Program-made: the position numbers and the translations under genes
In this document: positions 17,143 through 26,100 of the stretch, piece by piece
How the letters are laid out: the number at the start of each line of letters is the position of its first letter
Position numbering within the stretch: the first letter of the stretch is position 1
Notes under the pieces: generated by a model
Told to the model about the DNA's origin: nothing
Database searches by the model: none
What the model saw: the letters and a program-made list of their open reading frames with translations, nothing else
Source of the DNA: Sutcliffiella horikoshii DSM 8719
GTDB taxonomy: Bacteria > Bacillota > Bacilli > Bacillales > Bacillaceae_I
Assembly (NCBI GenBank): GCA_001648575.1
Contig: LQXN01000065.1
Location: 186,001-250,000 of the forward strand
Direction of reading: 5' to 3'
Length of the DNA: 64,000 nucleotides

Positions 17143-17397
17143 ATGGATAAAAGTAAATCTAAAACAGGATCTTGTAAAAGCTGCATCTGCAGCGTTTTTA
17201 AGGATGCAAGACCCGGGGAGGGATATTCTCTGATTTTCAGGAAACAAAACACCTTCTCACCGAAAGATACCGTCCTGACATTTATTAAATATTATCCAAA
17301 GACATGTAGTGTTTCTTTTTCAGTCGACATACAGGGCACTCAGGAAATTGCATATGCTGATTGTAACAAATTAGCCGGAGTCATTCCGCGGTCTTGA
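17143..17397 (+). CDS. small Cys-containing protein, paralogue of the previous gene
   Basis: 84 residues: CKSCICSVFKDARPGEGYSL, then VLTFIKYYPKTCSVSFSV and a closing DCNKLAGVIPRS, aligning by eye with the protein at 16863-17126. GAAGGAGGGAGGTTTAT is an excellent ribosome site. Second gene of a tandem pair and followed by its own terminator. Possible structural or metal-binding role; not recognised. Confidence 0.6.
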   Translation: MDKSKSKTGSCKSCICSVFKDARPGEGYSLIFRKQNTFSPKDTVLTFIKYYPKTCSVSFSVDIQGTQEIAYADCNKLAGVIPRS

Positions 17398-17435
17398 TAA
17401 ACTTGGCGTTGAGGGGTTCTGTCCCTATATATAGT

Positions 17436-17472
17436 CAAAAGGCAGGTGATCACTATGATTACCTGTCTTTTG
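17436..17472 (+). terminator. rho-independent terminator
   Basis: 12-bp stem CAAAAGGCAGGT / ACCTGTCTTTTG (one G-U pair) with a 13-nt loop, 39 nt after the second small Cys gene. Its sequence resembles the duplicated hairpin at 16458/16705 but it carries no insertion. Confidence 0.7.
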
Positions 17473-17666
17473 TCTATTCTTAATAACCTTTTTAAGATAA
17501 TAAAAATTAAACAAACGTTTGTTGAAGTCGAAATTCCATATGTTAATGAAAGCCTCTAAATACATTCGCCAAACCTCAACCATTTTCGCATGCTATCTCA
17601 GCATAGTTTTATTATTATGAAAATCCACCCCCTCCTAACTTATCTCATCAAGGCAGAAAATAATAA

Positions 17667-17717
17667 TTGCAATAGTATGTCGCAGCGTGATATACTCACA
17701 CCATGACATATATCACG
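17667..17717 (+). promoter_or_regulatory. sigma-A-like promoter with overlapping PadR operator candidate
   Basis: TTGCAA (17667-17672) and TATACT (17691-17696), 18-bp spacer. A perfect 9-bp inverted repeat CGTGATATA (17686-17694) / TATATCACG (17709-17717) overlaps the -10 box, and a further GTGACATATA follows. This placement fits repression of the PadR/DUF2812 operon by its own product. Confidence 0.6.
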
Positions 17718-17742
17718 ATGTGACATATAGGGAAGAACAGAG

Positions 17743-18081
17743 GTGACCACATTGGAATTAACAAAAATCATAAAAAAATACATACCCATGACCGAAACAG
17801 CCTTCTACATATTGCTCTCATTAACAAAACCACGTCATGGCTACGGCATCATCAAGCATGTAGAAGAAATCTCTAACGGCCGGATCCGTCTTGGTTCAGG
17901 CACGATTTACGGAACATTGACGAAAATGCAAAAGGATGGGGTCATTACAGTGTTTGCCGATGCCGAGCGGAAGACGGTGTACGAAATTACCGATAGCGGC
18001 AAAGAGCTGATCACCGCAGAAATCACACGGCTGAAGGAGCTTCACGGAAACGCACTGCAGTACGAGGGGGAATTCATATGA
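17743..18081 (+). CDS. PadR family transcriptional regulator
   Basis: 112 residues. The PadR winged helix is clear: TETAFYILLSLTKPRHGYGIIKHVEEISNGRIRLGSGTIYGTLTKMQKDGVI. The start could be GTG 17743 or TTG 17752; AGAGGTG spacing favours the latter. Its stop overlaps the DUF2812 start by 4 nt (ATGA), so the two are one operon, probably autoregulated through the inverted repeat at 17686-17717. Confidence 0.88.
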   Translation: MTTLELTKIIKKYIPMTETAFYILLSLTKPRHGYGIIKHVEEISNGRIRLGSGTIYGTLTKMQKDGVITVFADAERKTVYEITDSGKELITAEITRLKELHGNALQYEGEFI

Positions 18082-19271
18082 AAACAGACATCAAACCACT
18101 ATGGAGCTATGATGTGCAAAAAACCGAGCAGTGGCTCAGCGACAAGGCGAAGGCAGGCTATCACTTGAAAGAACTGCACAGGTTCAAACGAGGCTTCACA
18201 TTTGAGAAGGGTAACCCAAAAGAGGTAACCTACCGAATCGGCTACGACAAAATAAAAACCGCAGCCCTTTCCAATACGATGCGCAATGACGGATGGGAGA
18301 AGGTCACCCAAAGTGGCAAATGGTATGTGGTCGCAAACGAAAGACCGCAGACAGAGGTGACGACTTCCACGAGTCGTGATGCCATCATCAAACGCAACAA
18401 TTATATTTTTTACACCTTCATGGCCTTACTCCTCTATTTCACAGGTGTGACACTGGCAAACGTAGCCATATTCACCACAAGCTATATCGCAAGCAACGGC
18501 AACGTGGAAGTGGAGGAGAGTCCCTTTTGGATCATCACTTATATCGCTGCAGCTCTAGCAATCGCTTTCTATGTTTTTATGGTTTACTCAGTCTGGAAAA
18601 TAAAGAAAACCAACAAAGCGTTTTCACAAGAAAACCAAACAACCTATTCAATACTTTTCTCATTAGAAAAGAAAAGTCTTACGAGAGCAGAAGAAAAACA
18701 AATGAAGCGCGATGGATTGCTCATCAAACGCTTTAAGGCTGGATGGATGTACTCCCCGGACAAGCTTGAAAATTGGCTTGAAAAAATGGCTGCAGAAGGG
18801 AACCGCCTGCACCGCGTCAATAAACTTGGCAACACCTTCTACTTCCGCAAAACCGAGCCGCAAAGCGTCAAATTCAGCGCCGACTATCAAAATCTATCAA
18901 ATGACAGCTATTTTGAGATTCATAGACAAGCAGGTTGGAAGGACGAATACAGCTCGAAGGGTGGCCTCCAAAAATGGACGATCTGGAGCAAGGAATACGA
19001 TGAAGGCGAAATGCCACCATCCATGTACAGTGATAAAACGCATAAGCTCAAGCATGCAAAGAGAATAGCATTTTCCTATACGATGCTGTTCCTGCCGCTT
19101 GTCCTCATGTATCTATTCATCGTCAGCCTGAATATCGGCCAGATGTTCCAAAATGAAGAGGGATGGACCATTGTCAACACAAATACGGTGATGTTCTTCT
19201 TTTGTATATTGATGTTCGGGACGTTTATTACGAAGAGTTGGATGTATTACTTTAGGCTGCGGAGAGCTTGA
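18078..19271 (+). CDS. DUF2812 domain membrane protein
   Basis: 397 residues with two DUF2812 copies: residues about 8-90 (VQKTEQWLSDKAKAGYHLKELHRFKRGFTF) and 215-300 (DKLENWLEKMAAEGNRLHRVNKLGNTFYF). Each is followed by two membrane helices (near 112-135 and 152-174; near 325-347 and 362-385), so the cytosolic domains and helices alternate. DUF2812 genes commonly sit behind a PadR regulator, as here. Probably a membrane stress protein; the biochemical role is unknown. Confidence 0.85.
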   Translation: MKTDIKPLWSYDVQKTEQWLSDKAKAGYHLKELHRFKRGFTFEKGNPKEVTYRIGYDKIKTAALSNTMRNDGWEKVTQSGKWYVVANERPQTEVTTSTSRDAIIKRNNYIFYTFMALLLYFTGVTLANVAIFTTSYIASNGNVEVEESPFWIITYIAAALAIAFYVFMVYSVWKIKKTNKAFSQENQTTYSILFSLEKKSLTRAEEKQMKRDGLLIKRFKAGWMYSPDKLENWLEKMAAEGNRLHRVNKLGNTFYFRKTEPQSVKFSADYQNLSNDSYFEIHRQAGWKDEYSSKGGLQKWTIWSKEYDEGEMPPSMYSDKTHKLKHAKRIAFSYTMLFLPLVLMYLFIVSLNIGQMFQNEEGWTIVNTNTVMFFFCILMFGTFITKSWMYYFRLRRA

Positions 19272-19284
19272 GTAGACAAGATAA

Positions 19285-19308
19285 AGACCATTAAAACGTT
19301 AATGGTCT
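19285..19308 (+). terminator. terminator hairpin, upstream duplicate
   Basis: AGACCATTAA / TTAATGGTCT stem with AACG-type loop, lacking a T-tract because a repeat element starts at 19309. Identical over 24 bp to 19516-19539. Confidence 0.75.
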
Positions 19309-19515
19309 CAGTGTGTAGACAAAGCTTAAAATAATGAAATTCCCTAGTTGATCGTAGTGGAAGGAGCGTAGACTCCTGCGGGAGGAAGGGACAGGTAAGA
19401 CCCCGCAACGGAGTGAGGAGGCTTACGGACCGCCCGCTGGAAAGCGAAGCTCCTGCAACGGAGAACAACCGTTCCAACAGATAACTCAACTGATCCTTAG
19501 TTTGTCAACAGTCTG
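19309..19515. mobile_element. MITE-like repeat inserted in a terminator (copy 2)
   Basis: 207-bp non-coding element. Left end CAGTGTGTAGACAAAG; right end on the opposite strand CAGACTGTTGACAAAC. The core has the GC-rich repeat (GACTCCTGCGGGAGGAAG ... GAGGAGGCTTACGG ... GCGAAGCTCCTG). Flanked by perfect 24-bp duplicates of the DUF2812 terminator hairpin. Same ends as the element at 16484-16704 but in opposite orientation. Confidence 0.7.
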
Positions 19516-19545
19516 AGACCATTAAAACGTTAATGGTCTTTTTGT
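19516..19545 (+). terminator. terminator hairpin, downstream duplicate
   Basis: Second copy of the hairpin at 19285, followed by TTTTTG, the functional terminator after the insertion. Confidence 0.75.
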
Positions 19546-19579
19546 TTATGAAGTTTCAAGTGCTCTATATGACCAGTGA

Positions 19580-19765
19580 CTATTCCTTTTTCATAATCCC
19601 TGCTGCCTGAAGCTTAGCCAATAGCTCGTTAAAGTCAGCTACTAATTCTGGTAATGTTGTTGCAGTAGAGTCGACTTGGTGCTCTATTTGAAAACTAACC
19701 TCATCGGGTTGAATCCTAACAAGTGTGCCTAAACCTGGTATTAATTTTTTAGCCTCGTGTGCCAT
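19580..19765 (-). CDS. small hypothetical protein
   Basis: 61 residues: MAHEAKKLIPGLGTLVRI, then a segment with TTLPELVADFNELLAKLQAAGIMKKE, an amphipathic helix of the kind seen at the C-terminus of phage head-fibre-like small proteins. AGGATGG ribosome site. Downstream of the XRE/membrane-protein operon on the same strand. Assignment uncertain. Confidence 0.5.
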   Translation of the reverse strand: MAHEAKKLIPGLGTLVRIQPDEVSFQIEHQVDSTATTLPELVADFNELLAKLQAAGIMKKE

Positions 19766-19785
19766 AGTTGCACCATCCTATTTCA

Positions 19786-20274
19786 TTAAAATTCCTCACT
19801 GCTTTTTTTCGGTGTCAATGCAAATATTACCCCAATGGTATTAGGCGGAACGCTGGCAAGCAGGAACCACCAGTTGCCGGTAGTGATAGAAAGAATCGTA
19901 AATATGATAAGTGATATGGCCACAACGGAAATCCCGAATTTGACTTTAGAGGGTTTCAAGGGCTCTGACATATTCATATTGATGGACAAGATAACACCTG
20001 TAATTCCCCAGCTGGCAAAATGAACAAGCATGATGACACCCAACACCATGGCTGCCCTTAGTTCCATTCCGAACATGATTAAAGTAAATAGAATATACAT
20101 GGAAGCAAGGCTGAGGAACCAAGAAATGGCCCGTGCCTTTTGCCAAATATGGGCATGCAGTTCATCCAAACCACGTTGCTTTTTGGCCATACGGCGGCCG
20201 AACCACCAAGCTAATATACCTATCACAGCTCCTCCATATAATCCAATCAACCCACCAATTTGTACCTCCATCAT
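19786..20274 (-). CDS. integral membrane protein co-encoded with XRE regulator
   Basis: 162 residues with five hydrophobic segments (about 5-22, 49-66, 72-93, 110-127, 133-152) and a KR-rich cytosolic loop after the first. Its start overlaps the stop of the XRE gene by 4 nt. Small membrane proteins paired with a 70-residue XRE regulator are a frequent Bacillus arrangement; the function is generally unknown. Confidence 0.65.
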   Translation of the reverse strand: MMEVQIGGLIGLYGGAVIGILAWWFGRRMAKKQRGLDELHAHIWQKARAISWFLSLASMYILFTLIMFGMELRAAMVLGVIMLVHFASWGITGVILSINMNMSEPLKPSKVKFGISVVAISLIIFTILSITTGNWWFLLASVPPNTIGVIFALTPKKSSEEF

Positions 20275-20486
20275 TCCTCTCCCCCTTCTTGCAAAATAAA
20301 GACCTCTTCAATTATGCGATCGAATACCTTTGAAATGTTGAAAGCTAGTTCCAGCGATGGATTATACTTTCCCGATTCAATCGCAATGATGGATTGTCTC
20401 GAGACGCCAACCTGTACTGCCAGGTCTTCTTGCGTCATCTTTGCTTCTTTGCGCAGATCTTTAATCCGATTCTTCAACTTTTCCAC
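20271..20486 (-). CDS. XRE-family helix-turn-helix regulator
   Basis: 71 residues, essentially a single HTH_3 domain: [59 protein letters not shown]. It belongs to the short YozG/YgzD-like class. GGAGGGGTGG precedes ATG 20486. Immediately upstream lie three palindromic TGTAAAG..CTTTACA sites that are the obvious operators. Operon with the membrane protein downstream. Confidence 0.88.
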   Translation of the reverse strand: MEKLKNRIKDLRKEAKMTQEDLAVQVGVSRQSIIAIESGKYNPSLELAFNISKVFDRIIEEVFILQEGGEE

Positions 20487-20501
20487 CCCTCCGATTATTT
20501 T

Positions 20502-20575
20502 TGTAAAGCTTGCTTTACAATCGGTGATAAGTAAAGTGTACTTTACATCCGGATGAATGTCAAGTGTGCTTTACA
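20502..20575. promoter_or_regulatory. three tandem 18-bp palindromic operators, 28-bp period
   Basis: TGTAAAGCTTGCTTTACA at 20502-20519, AGTAAAGTGTACTTTACA at 20530-20547, and TGTCAAGTGTGCTTTACA at 20558-20575. Start-to-start distance is 28 bp in both steps. They sit directly upstream of the XRE gene (minus strand) and are presumably its own binding sites. Confidence 0.75.
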
Positions 20576-20723
20576 TCGTTTTTTCTTACAAAGTTAAGGG
20601 AATGGAGCGCCAAAGATGGTGCATCCATGTAAGCCAAAATTGCTTATGCTAATATAGAATTAGGAGAGTAGTAAAAGATTCGGTTTTAAATGGAAGAAAA
20701 CCAGCTGGGGGTATGAAGGGCAT

Positions 20724-21401
20724 ATGAATATATATATTGTCGAGGATGATAGTCTTTTATTAGATGCGCTAGGAAAAGCACTGAAGAATTGGCATTTTCA
20801 AGTAACGTCTCCTAAGGATTTCGGTGATGTGATGGGTTCATTCCTGCAAAGTGAGCCTCAATTAGTGATATTGGATATTCAACTTCCCAAGTATGATGGT
20901 TTTCATTGGTGCAGGGAAATTCGTGCCATTTCAAAAGTGCCGATTGTGTTTCTATCTTCGAGGGATCATCCGATGGATATGGTTATGGCCATGAATATGG
21001 GAGCGGATGATTACATACAAAAGCCCTTTAATATGGAAGTGTTAGTGGCGAAAATCAATGCCATCCTTCGCCGGACCTATGCATATGAAGAAGGGGAAAC
21101 GGATGTCATCGAATGGAATGAAGCAATCATTGATAAAAAAAGAGGGGTCATCCGTAAAGACGGAAAAGAATTGGATTTGACCAAAAATGAATTTTTTATT
21201 CTGAGCATGCTGGTGAAGGCGAATGATGAAATCGTCTCACGTCATGAAATAATGAGGATGCTTTGGGAAGATGACCAATTCATTAATGACAATACCCTGA
21301 CTGCCAATATCACACGATTAAGGCAGAAGCTTTCCCAGCTCGGTATATCCGAAGCCATCATTACCAAAAAGGGAATCGGATATATGGCGATTACTCTATA
21401 G
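20724..21401 (+). CDS. yxdJ: OmpR-family response regulator, BceR/YxdJ type
   Basis: 225 residues: receiver domain (phospho-acceptor Asp51 in LVILDIQLPKYDGF; acidic pair ED at 7-8; Lys in DDYIQKPF) and OmpR winged helix (ELDLTKNEFFILSMLVKANDEIVSRHEIMRMLWEDDQFINDNTLTANITRLRQKL). Followed after 10 nt by the kinase gene and then by transporter and yxeA homologues, the exact order of B. subtilis yxdJKLM-yxeA. It should activate the transporter operon on exposure to cationic peptides. Confidence 0.88.
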   Translation: MNIYIVEDDSLLLDALGKALKNWHFQVTSPKDFGDVMGSFLQSEPQLVILDIQLPKYDGFHWCREIRAISKVPIVFLSSRDHPMDMVMAMNMGADDYIQKPFNMEVLVAKINAILRRTYAYEEGETDVIEWNEAIIDKKRGVIRKDGKELDLTKNEFFILSMLVKANDEIVSRHEIMRMLWEDDQFINDNTLTANITRLRQKLSQLGISEAIITKKGIGYMAITL

Positions 21402-21411
21402 GGGGAATGGG

Positions 21412-22452
21412 ATGTTCTTACGATATCTTTCATATAAAAAGAGTTGGGTGCTCTTAGTTTTAAGCTTACTTATGATGATAAACGCACTTGTCGTATTGGA
21501 TCACGGCATCTCCTTCAGTATGCTTTCTTTGATGTATCTTAACGTTCTTTTTCTCGTTATATTCCTTGGGTTCTTTATATGGCGATATAAACGAGAAACA
21601 GCATTTTTCTATATGCTTCAAGCACTGGGGGAGGACATGGAGGAAGATTGGCTGGAAGGCCAGCCTCATGCGGATCATCCATTTCCTGATCAAATGATCG
21701 TGGATTTCATGATAAGTGTCGATGGTTTATACAAGGAAAGATTACGTGATGTGAAGCGGACACAGGTAATAGAAAATGATTATATCACCTCCTGGATCCA
21801 TGAAATTAAGGCACCACTTACGGCGATGAAGATCACCATTGATTCCAATCGAAGCGACCCGTTAGCACAAAAGATAGAAAATAATTGGCTAAAGTTGCAT
21901 TTGCTTATTGATAGGCAGCTGTATATAGCAAGGCTTCCCACACTGGAAAAGGACTATGTCGTGGAGCAGGTGAAGGTGGAGAACCTCTTAAAAGAAGAGA
22001 TTCGTGATTTGGCATCTTGGTGCATGGAAAAAAACATGAATGTTGAAATGGAGAAAGAGGAAGAGGTTCCCGAAATCGTGACAGATAAGAAGTGGTGCCG
22101 ATTCATTTTGAGACAGCTTTTGACGAATGCCGTCAAGTACAGTCCGGATGAAGGAACGATCCGAGTAACAGTAGGGATGAATAAAAACGGTGCAGTGATG
22201 GTGGGCATTCATGATAATGGACCGGGAATCCAAAAACACGATCTTCCCCGTATTTTCGAAAAGGGCTTCACTGGAGAAAATGGACGGATCCAGAATTCCG
22301 CAACAGGGATCGGGCTATATCTGGCCAAAGCGGTAGCAACGAAATTAACTATCACGCTGGATGCAGAATCTACCTATGGAAAGGGAACATCAATGTATAT
22401 GACCTTTTTGCAGGAGGATCATACAGAGTCGATAAGGCGATACATGCTATAA
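21412..22452 (+). CDS. yxdK: intramembrane-sensing histidine kinase, BceS/YxdK type
   Basis: 346 residues. Two membrane helices at about 11-30 and 35-57 with almost no extracellular loop, the mark of intramembrane-sensing kinases that read the state of their ABC transporter. The phospho-acceptor is His130 in SWIHEIKAPLTAMK; the ATP-binding region shows the N-box (RQLLTNAVKYSPDEG) and DNGPGI, GIGLYLAK. Preceded by GGGGGAATGGG. Downstream terminator at 22458 separates it from the transporter genes. Confidence 0.88.
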   Translation: MFLRYLSYKKSWVLLVLSLLMMINALVVLDHGISFSMLSLMYLNVLFLVIFLGFFIWRYKRETAFFYMLQALGEDMEEDWLEGQPHADHPFPDQMIVDFMISVDGLYKERLRDVKRTQVIENDYITSWIHEIKAPLTAMKITIDSNRSDPLAQKIENNWLKLHLLIDRQLYIARLPTLEKDYVVEQVKVENLLKEEIRDLASWCMEKNMNVEMEKEEEVPEIVTDKKWCRFILRQLLTNAVKYSPDEGTIRVTVGMNKNGAVMVGIHDNGPGIQKHDLPRIFEKGFTGENGRIQNSATGIGLYLAKAVATKLTITLDAESTYGKGTSMYMTFLQEDHTESIRRYML

Positions 22453-22457
22453 CCATG

Positions 22458-22502
22458 AAGGTCACAGAAAAGGGAGAGCACCCCACTTTTCTGTGGCCTT
22501 TC
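22458..22502 (+). terminator. rho-independent terminator of the two-component operon
   Basis: 15-bp stem AAGGTCACAGAAAAG / CTTTTCTGTGGCCTT (one G-U) with a 13-nt loop and short T-rich tail, 6 nt after the kinase stop codon. Confidence 0.75.
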
Positions 22503-22530
22503 ATTGAAAAGATAAGAAAGAATAAAAATC

Positions 22531-22656
22531 TGTTGATTTCCGTTCCAGGCGCTTCGCTTGCCTGCGGGCGGTCCGTGAGCCTCCTCACTCCGTTGCGGGG
22601 TCTCACCTGTCCCTTCCTCCCGCGGGCGTCTGCGAGCCTTCCACTGCAATCTACAA
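22531..22656. repeat. dispersed GC-rich repeat
   Basis: Copy of the repeat core: TGTTGATTTCCGTTCCAGGCGC ... GGGCGGTCCGTGAGCCTCC ... CGGGGTCTCACCTGTCCC ... CCTTCCTCCCGCGGGCG. No flanking duplication visible. Lies between the kinase and transporter genes of the yxd-type locus. Confidence 0.65.
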
Positions 22657-22743
22657 GGTTATTTCATTCATCAAAAGAAGAAATGCAAAACCTTCTACTT
22701 ATAGAGACTGATATAACAATAAACCAGAATTATTTCAGTATTC

Positions 22744-22880
22744 TAGCTGTGGATTGGAGCAATAGGCGAAGATCCTGAGGGAGATAGCGCTAGGTGGAGA
22801 CCCCGCAGGCTTGCCGAGGAGGCTCCAGCATGGCCCCTAGGAAAGCGAAGCCGTTTGCGGAAAGGAGCGGTGACCCACAG
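22744..22880. repeat. dispersed GC-rich repeat, second copy in tandem gap
   Basis: Begins TAGCTGTGGATTGGAGC and shares GGAGACCCCGCAGG, CGAGGAGGCT and GCGAAGCCGTTTGCGGAAA with the copy at 50565-50841. Orientation is opposite to the neighbour at 22531. The two copies push the transporter genes away from the two-component genes. Confidence 0.6.
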
Positions 22881-22908
22881 ATACTCAGATTCTACAAAAG
22901 AATGACCC

Positions 22909-22991
22909 TTCCAGTGTGACAAAAATATCACATTGGAACAGCCATTTGTCATCTAAAACCTGCGACTACCCAAGGGAAAGCGCCTTATAAT
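22909..22991 (+). promoter_or_regulatory. candidate YxdJ-type operator and promoter of the transporter operon
   Basis: An 11-bp inverted repeat TTCCAGTGTGA / TCACATTGGAA (22909-22919, 22928-22938) contains TGTGACA, resembling the dyads bound by BceR-like regulators. A perfect TATAAT lies at 22986-22991 with no good -35 box, as expected for an activated promoter. The ABC ATPase gene starts at 23023. Confidence 0.5.
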
Positions 22992-23022
22992 AAGGGTAAC
23001 CAAGAAGAGATGGGAGAAAATC

Positions 23023-23790
23023 ATGACCACACAAAAGGTAGTATTAGATGCACAGGGTGTTTTTAAATCATATGGATCAAAAGGAAATGCCCAACAAGTT
23101 CTAAAAGGAATCGACCTCCGCGTGTTCCAGGGAGAGTTCGTAGGAATCATGGGACCGTCTGGATCAGGTAAGACGACACTATTGAATACATTGGCAACGA
23201 TTGATCACGCGTCAGATGGGAATATTTTCATCAATGAAACGGATATTTCCACATTAAGGGACAAGGAATTATCGAAAGTACGCCGCACAAGTCTAGGGTT
23301 CATTTTCCAAGATTACAACCTTCTGGACACGCTTTCGGTGAAGGAAAATATACTTTTACCTCTCTCCATCATGAAAAAGGATGATAGCCAAGTGGAAGAA
23401 GCATTCCATGACATTGCAGGAATATTGGACATCAAGGAGTTAGCGGATAAGTATCCTTCTGAAATTTCTGGAGGGCAGAAGCAACGGACCTCCGCAGCAC
23501 GGGCACTGATTCATTCGCCATCGATTGTCTTTGCCGATGAACCTACAGGCGCCCTGGATTCCAAATCCGCTTCCGCTTTACTGGAAAATCTAACGGACAT
23601 TAATGAAGTCAAACGTGTAACCATCGTCATGGTGACCCATGATCCGGTGGCTTCGAGTTATTGCAGCAGGGTGGTGTTTATCAAGGATGGAAAAATATTT
23701 TCGGAGCTGTATCGTGGAAATAAAACAAGGGAAGCGTTTTTTAAAGAAATAATGGATGTGCAAGCGGTGCTTGGGGGAGATCGCGCATGA
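23023..23790 (+). CDS. yxdL: ABC transporter ATPase, BceA/YxdL type
   Basis: 255-residue ATPase of the antimicrobial-peptide detoxification (Bce) group: Walker A GPSGSGKT (residues 44-51), signature SGGQKQR, Walker [16 protein letters not shown]. Its last codons overlap the permease start. GAAGAGATGGGAGAAAATC precedes ATG. Works with the large permease to free the target of peptide antibiotics and to signal to the kinase. Confidence 0.9.
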   Translation: MTTQKVVLDAQGVFKSYGSKGNAQQVLKGIDLRVFQGEFVGIMGPSGSGKTTLLNTLATIDHASDGNIFINETDISTLRDKELSKVRRTSLGFIFQDYNLLDTLSVKENILLPLSIMKKDDSQVEEAFHDIAGILDIKELADKYPSEISGGQKQRTSAARALIHSPSIVFADEPTGALDSKSASALLENLTDINEVKRVTIVMVTHDPVASSYCSRVVFIKDGKIFSELYRGNKTREAFFKEIMDVQAVLGGDRA

Positions 23791-25691
23791 CAACGAGCAA
23801 GCTGTTCCTCCGTAGCATCAGGAAAAACATCAAGCTCTACTACCTCTATTTCTTTTCCATGATATTCAGCATCAGTCTTTATTATATTTTTGCCACCCTC
23901 CAACACGATCCTTCTGTGAAAGAAATGACCGACCACACATCAGGATTCTCGAACGCATTTTTAGCTGCAGGGATATTATTGGTTGTCATCATCAGTGTTT
24001 TTACTATTTATGCTAATAGTATTTTCTTAAGAAGAAGAAGCCAGGAAATCGGTCTCTATCAATTGATCGGCCTCTCGAAATCATGGGTCATTCGCTTTCT
24101 GGTCGTAGAACAAGTGGTACTAGGATTTGGCTCTTTGCTGATTGGGATCGCGATCGGAGCCCTATTATCACGATTATTTCTCGTCGTGTTGATTAACCTG
24201 ATTGGGTTGGATGGGGTGGCAGGATTGCCGTTTTCCTTCACGGCAACCATACAAACGATCCTTGTCTTTACCGTGCTGATCGCCATCACCATCACGCAAA
24301 TCATCAGGCTGATTGCCCAAAACAGATTGATTGATTTATTCCGGGCAGAAAAACAAAAAGATCCCGTCAAAAAACCGAACAACATCCTTTCCGGATTACT
24401 TGCCCTGATCGGTGTGGGATTAATCGCTTTTGGTTATTACGTATCAGGAATCATGCTGGATGATACAGAGACATTATTAATGAACATGGGAATGGTGCTT
24501 GCTTCTACCATACTTGGAACCTACTTGTTTTTCCGGGTTTCCATCAGTTGGATTTTCTATCAGTATCGCAAGAAAAAGAACGGCAACCTTGGATTGAAGA
24601 ATAGCCTATCCATCGCACCACTCATGCATCGGATGAGGGGAAATGCCAATTCCCTTACGCTTATCACGGTGTTGTCTGCCATGACGATTACCATGGTTTC
24701 CTTAGCCTATTCGTTGTACTATTCCGTAGAAAATGACACGAAGCTTGCCATGCCCTTTGATTTTGCAATGGTGAATATGGAAGACACAACCGAAACGTTC
24801 ATGATGGAACTAGACAAGGAAGAAATAACCTATGAACACCATCCAATAGAAGCGCTTCAGGTTAACGGCGATATACCGAACATCAATTGGGGAGAAGGAA
24901 GAACCATCTTGTTTTTCCCAGCAGAACAACTGCAGCAGGCTGGTGTCGATGTGGAAGCTCCAGAGAGTGGGGAAGCAGTCTATTACAATTCACGAGCCAT
25001 GATCGAGGGAATGGATAACACGGTTGGCTATCCGAAAGAAGTGGAATTGGTTAAGGGGGAAACGATTCTCCTAACAGAATTAGTACTAGAGAACATCATG
25101 AATGTTTCTTTCTTTGGGGAACAGTTTCTGGTTTCAGAAGAAACGTTTAAAGCATTCAAAGTGGCGTTCGCAGGCGAGGAAGATCTCCTGCAACGATTTG
25201 ATACGATACAGGTCGAAAACGAAGAAGAACGAGCGCAAGCATCCGCCATTTACGGGGCATTACCAGAAGAAAGATTGATGTCAGATTACCACTCCATGTA
25301 TCAATCCGCCTTTCAAATGAACGGACTCTTCATCTTTGTCACGGCGTTCTTAGGATTGGTGTTTCTAATCTCGACGGGGAGCATCCTGTATTTTAAACAA
25401 ATGACAGAAGCAGAGCAGGAAAAACAGTACTATAAAACTTTGCGTCAGCTCGGATTCAGCGAGTTTCACTTAATGCAAGGCATTGTGCGCAAGCAATTCT
25501 ATGTATTTTGTATTCCATTGATCATCGGCATATTGCATGCAAGCTTTGCATTGAAGGTCGGTTCGATCTTGGTAATCTCGTCGATTATCTTTCCAGCCCT
25601 AGTAGGGATCGTCATCTACGTGGCTATCTATCTACTGTTCGCAATCTTGACCATTAGTTATTACCGAAAAATCGTCCGAAGTGTCATGTAG
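23787..25691 (+). CDS. yxdM: ABC transporter permease, BceB/YxdM type
   Basis: 634-residue FtsX-like permease with the Bce layout: about ten membrane helices and a large extracellular domain (roughly residues 310-510) between helices seven and eight, thought to bind the peptide or its lipid complex. Overlaps the ATPase gene by 4 nt. YxdM of B. subtilis is 622 residues. Part of the sensing and resistance module with yxdJK. Confidence 0.9.
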   Translation: MTTSKLFLRSIRKNIKLYYLYFFSMIFSISLYYIFATLQHDPSVKEMTDHTSGFSNAFLAAGILLVVIISVFTIYANSIFLRRRSQEIGLYQLIGLSKSWVIRFLVVEQVVLGFGSLLIGIAIGALLSRLFLVVLINLIGLDGVAGLPFSFTATIQTILVFTVLIAITITQIIRLIAQNRLIDLFRAEKQKDPVKKPNNILSGLLALIGVGLIAFGYYVSGIMLDDTETLLMNMGMVLASTILGTYLFFRVSISWIFYQYRKKKNGNLGLKNSLSIAPLMHRMRGNANSLTLITVLSAMTITMVSLAYSLYYSVENDTKLAMPFDFAMVNMEDTTETFMMELDKEEITYEHHPIEALQVNGDIPNINWGEGRTILFFPAEQLQQAGVDVEAPESGEAVYYNSRAMIEGMDNTVGYPKEVELVKGETILLTELVLENIMNVSFFGEQFLVSEETFKAFKVAFAGEEDLLQRFDTIQVENEEERAQASAIYGALPEERLMSDYHSMYQSAFQMNGLFIFVTAFLGLVFLISTGSILYFKQMTEAEQEKQYYKTLRQLGFSEFHLMQGIVRKQFYVFCIPLIIGILHASFALKVGSILVISSIIFPALVGIVIYVAIYLLFAILTISYYRKIVRSVM

Positions 25692-25703
25692 GAGGTGAAA
25701 ATA

Positions 25704-26030
25704 ATGAAAAAAATTCTATTCGTCCTCATTCTTTTGGTAGCTGTACTACTCGGAAGCTATACGCTTATGAAAGAAAGTCTAGACCGCTTTAACCCATTCA
25801 TCAAGAAAGAACATGTCTATGTCGAGATAAACGACACACCGGCGGATGATGATGGAAGGTACAAATATCGTGTAACCGGTTTTAACACAGATGGAGAAGA
25901 GAAAAAAGTGACGTTTACCACAAGCACCATATTAGAGGAAGGAACGTATGTAAAAGCACTGGTGAAAGGTTCCTATACAGAGAACTTTGAAATGATAACG
26001 AAGAATGAATTGCCGGAGGATTTATTTTAG
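25704..26030 (+). CDS. yxeA: YxeA family protein
   Basis: 108 residues: N-terminal signal/anchor (KKILFVLILLVAVLLGSY), then the YxeA signature region DRFNPFIKKEHVYVEINDTPADDDGRYKYRVTGFNTDGEEKKVTF. An oligonucleotide-binding-like fold is known for the family. Start ATG 25704 behind AGGAGGTGAAAATA. Last gene of the yxd-type transporter operon; terminator follows. Confidence 0.85.
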   Translation: MKKILFVLILLVAVLLGSYTLMKESLDRFNPFIKKEHVYVEINDTPADDDGRYKYRVTGFNTDGEEKKVTFTTSTILEEGTYVKALVKGSYTENFEMITKNELPEDLF

Positions 26031-26055
26031 ATCGGATATTCAGTCCTAAAGGGAA

Positions 26056-26097
26056 CTGCCAAAGAGTCGACTGTTCATGACTTTCTGGCAGCTTTTT
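26056..26097 (+). terminator. rho-independent terminator
   Basis: 13-bp stem CTGCCAAAGAGTC / GACTTTCTGGCAG with two imperfect pairs, followed by CTTTTT. Ends the yxdLM-yxeA transcript. Confidence 0.7.
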
Positions 26098-26100
26098 AGG

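Noticed and set aside
22455-22778. 107-codon frame between the kinase and ABC genes
   Set aside because: Reads through a terminator and the dispersed repeat; the same repeat gives similar frames elsewhere.
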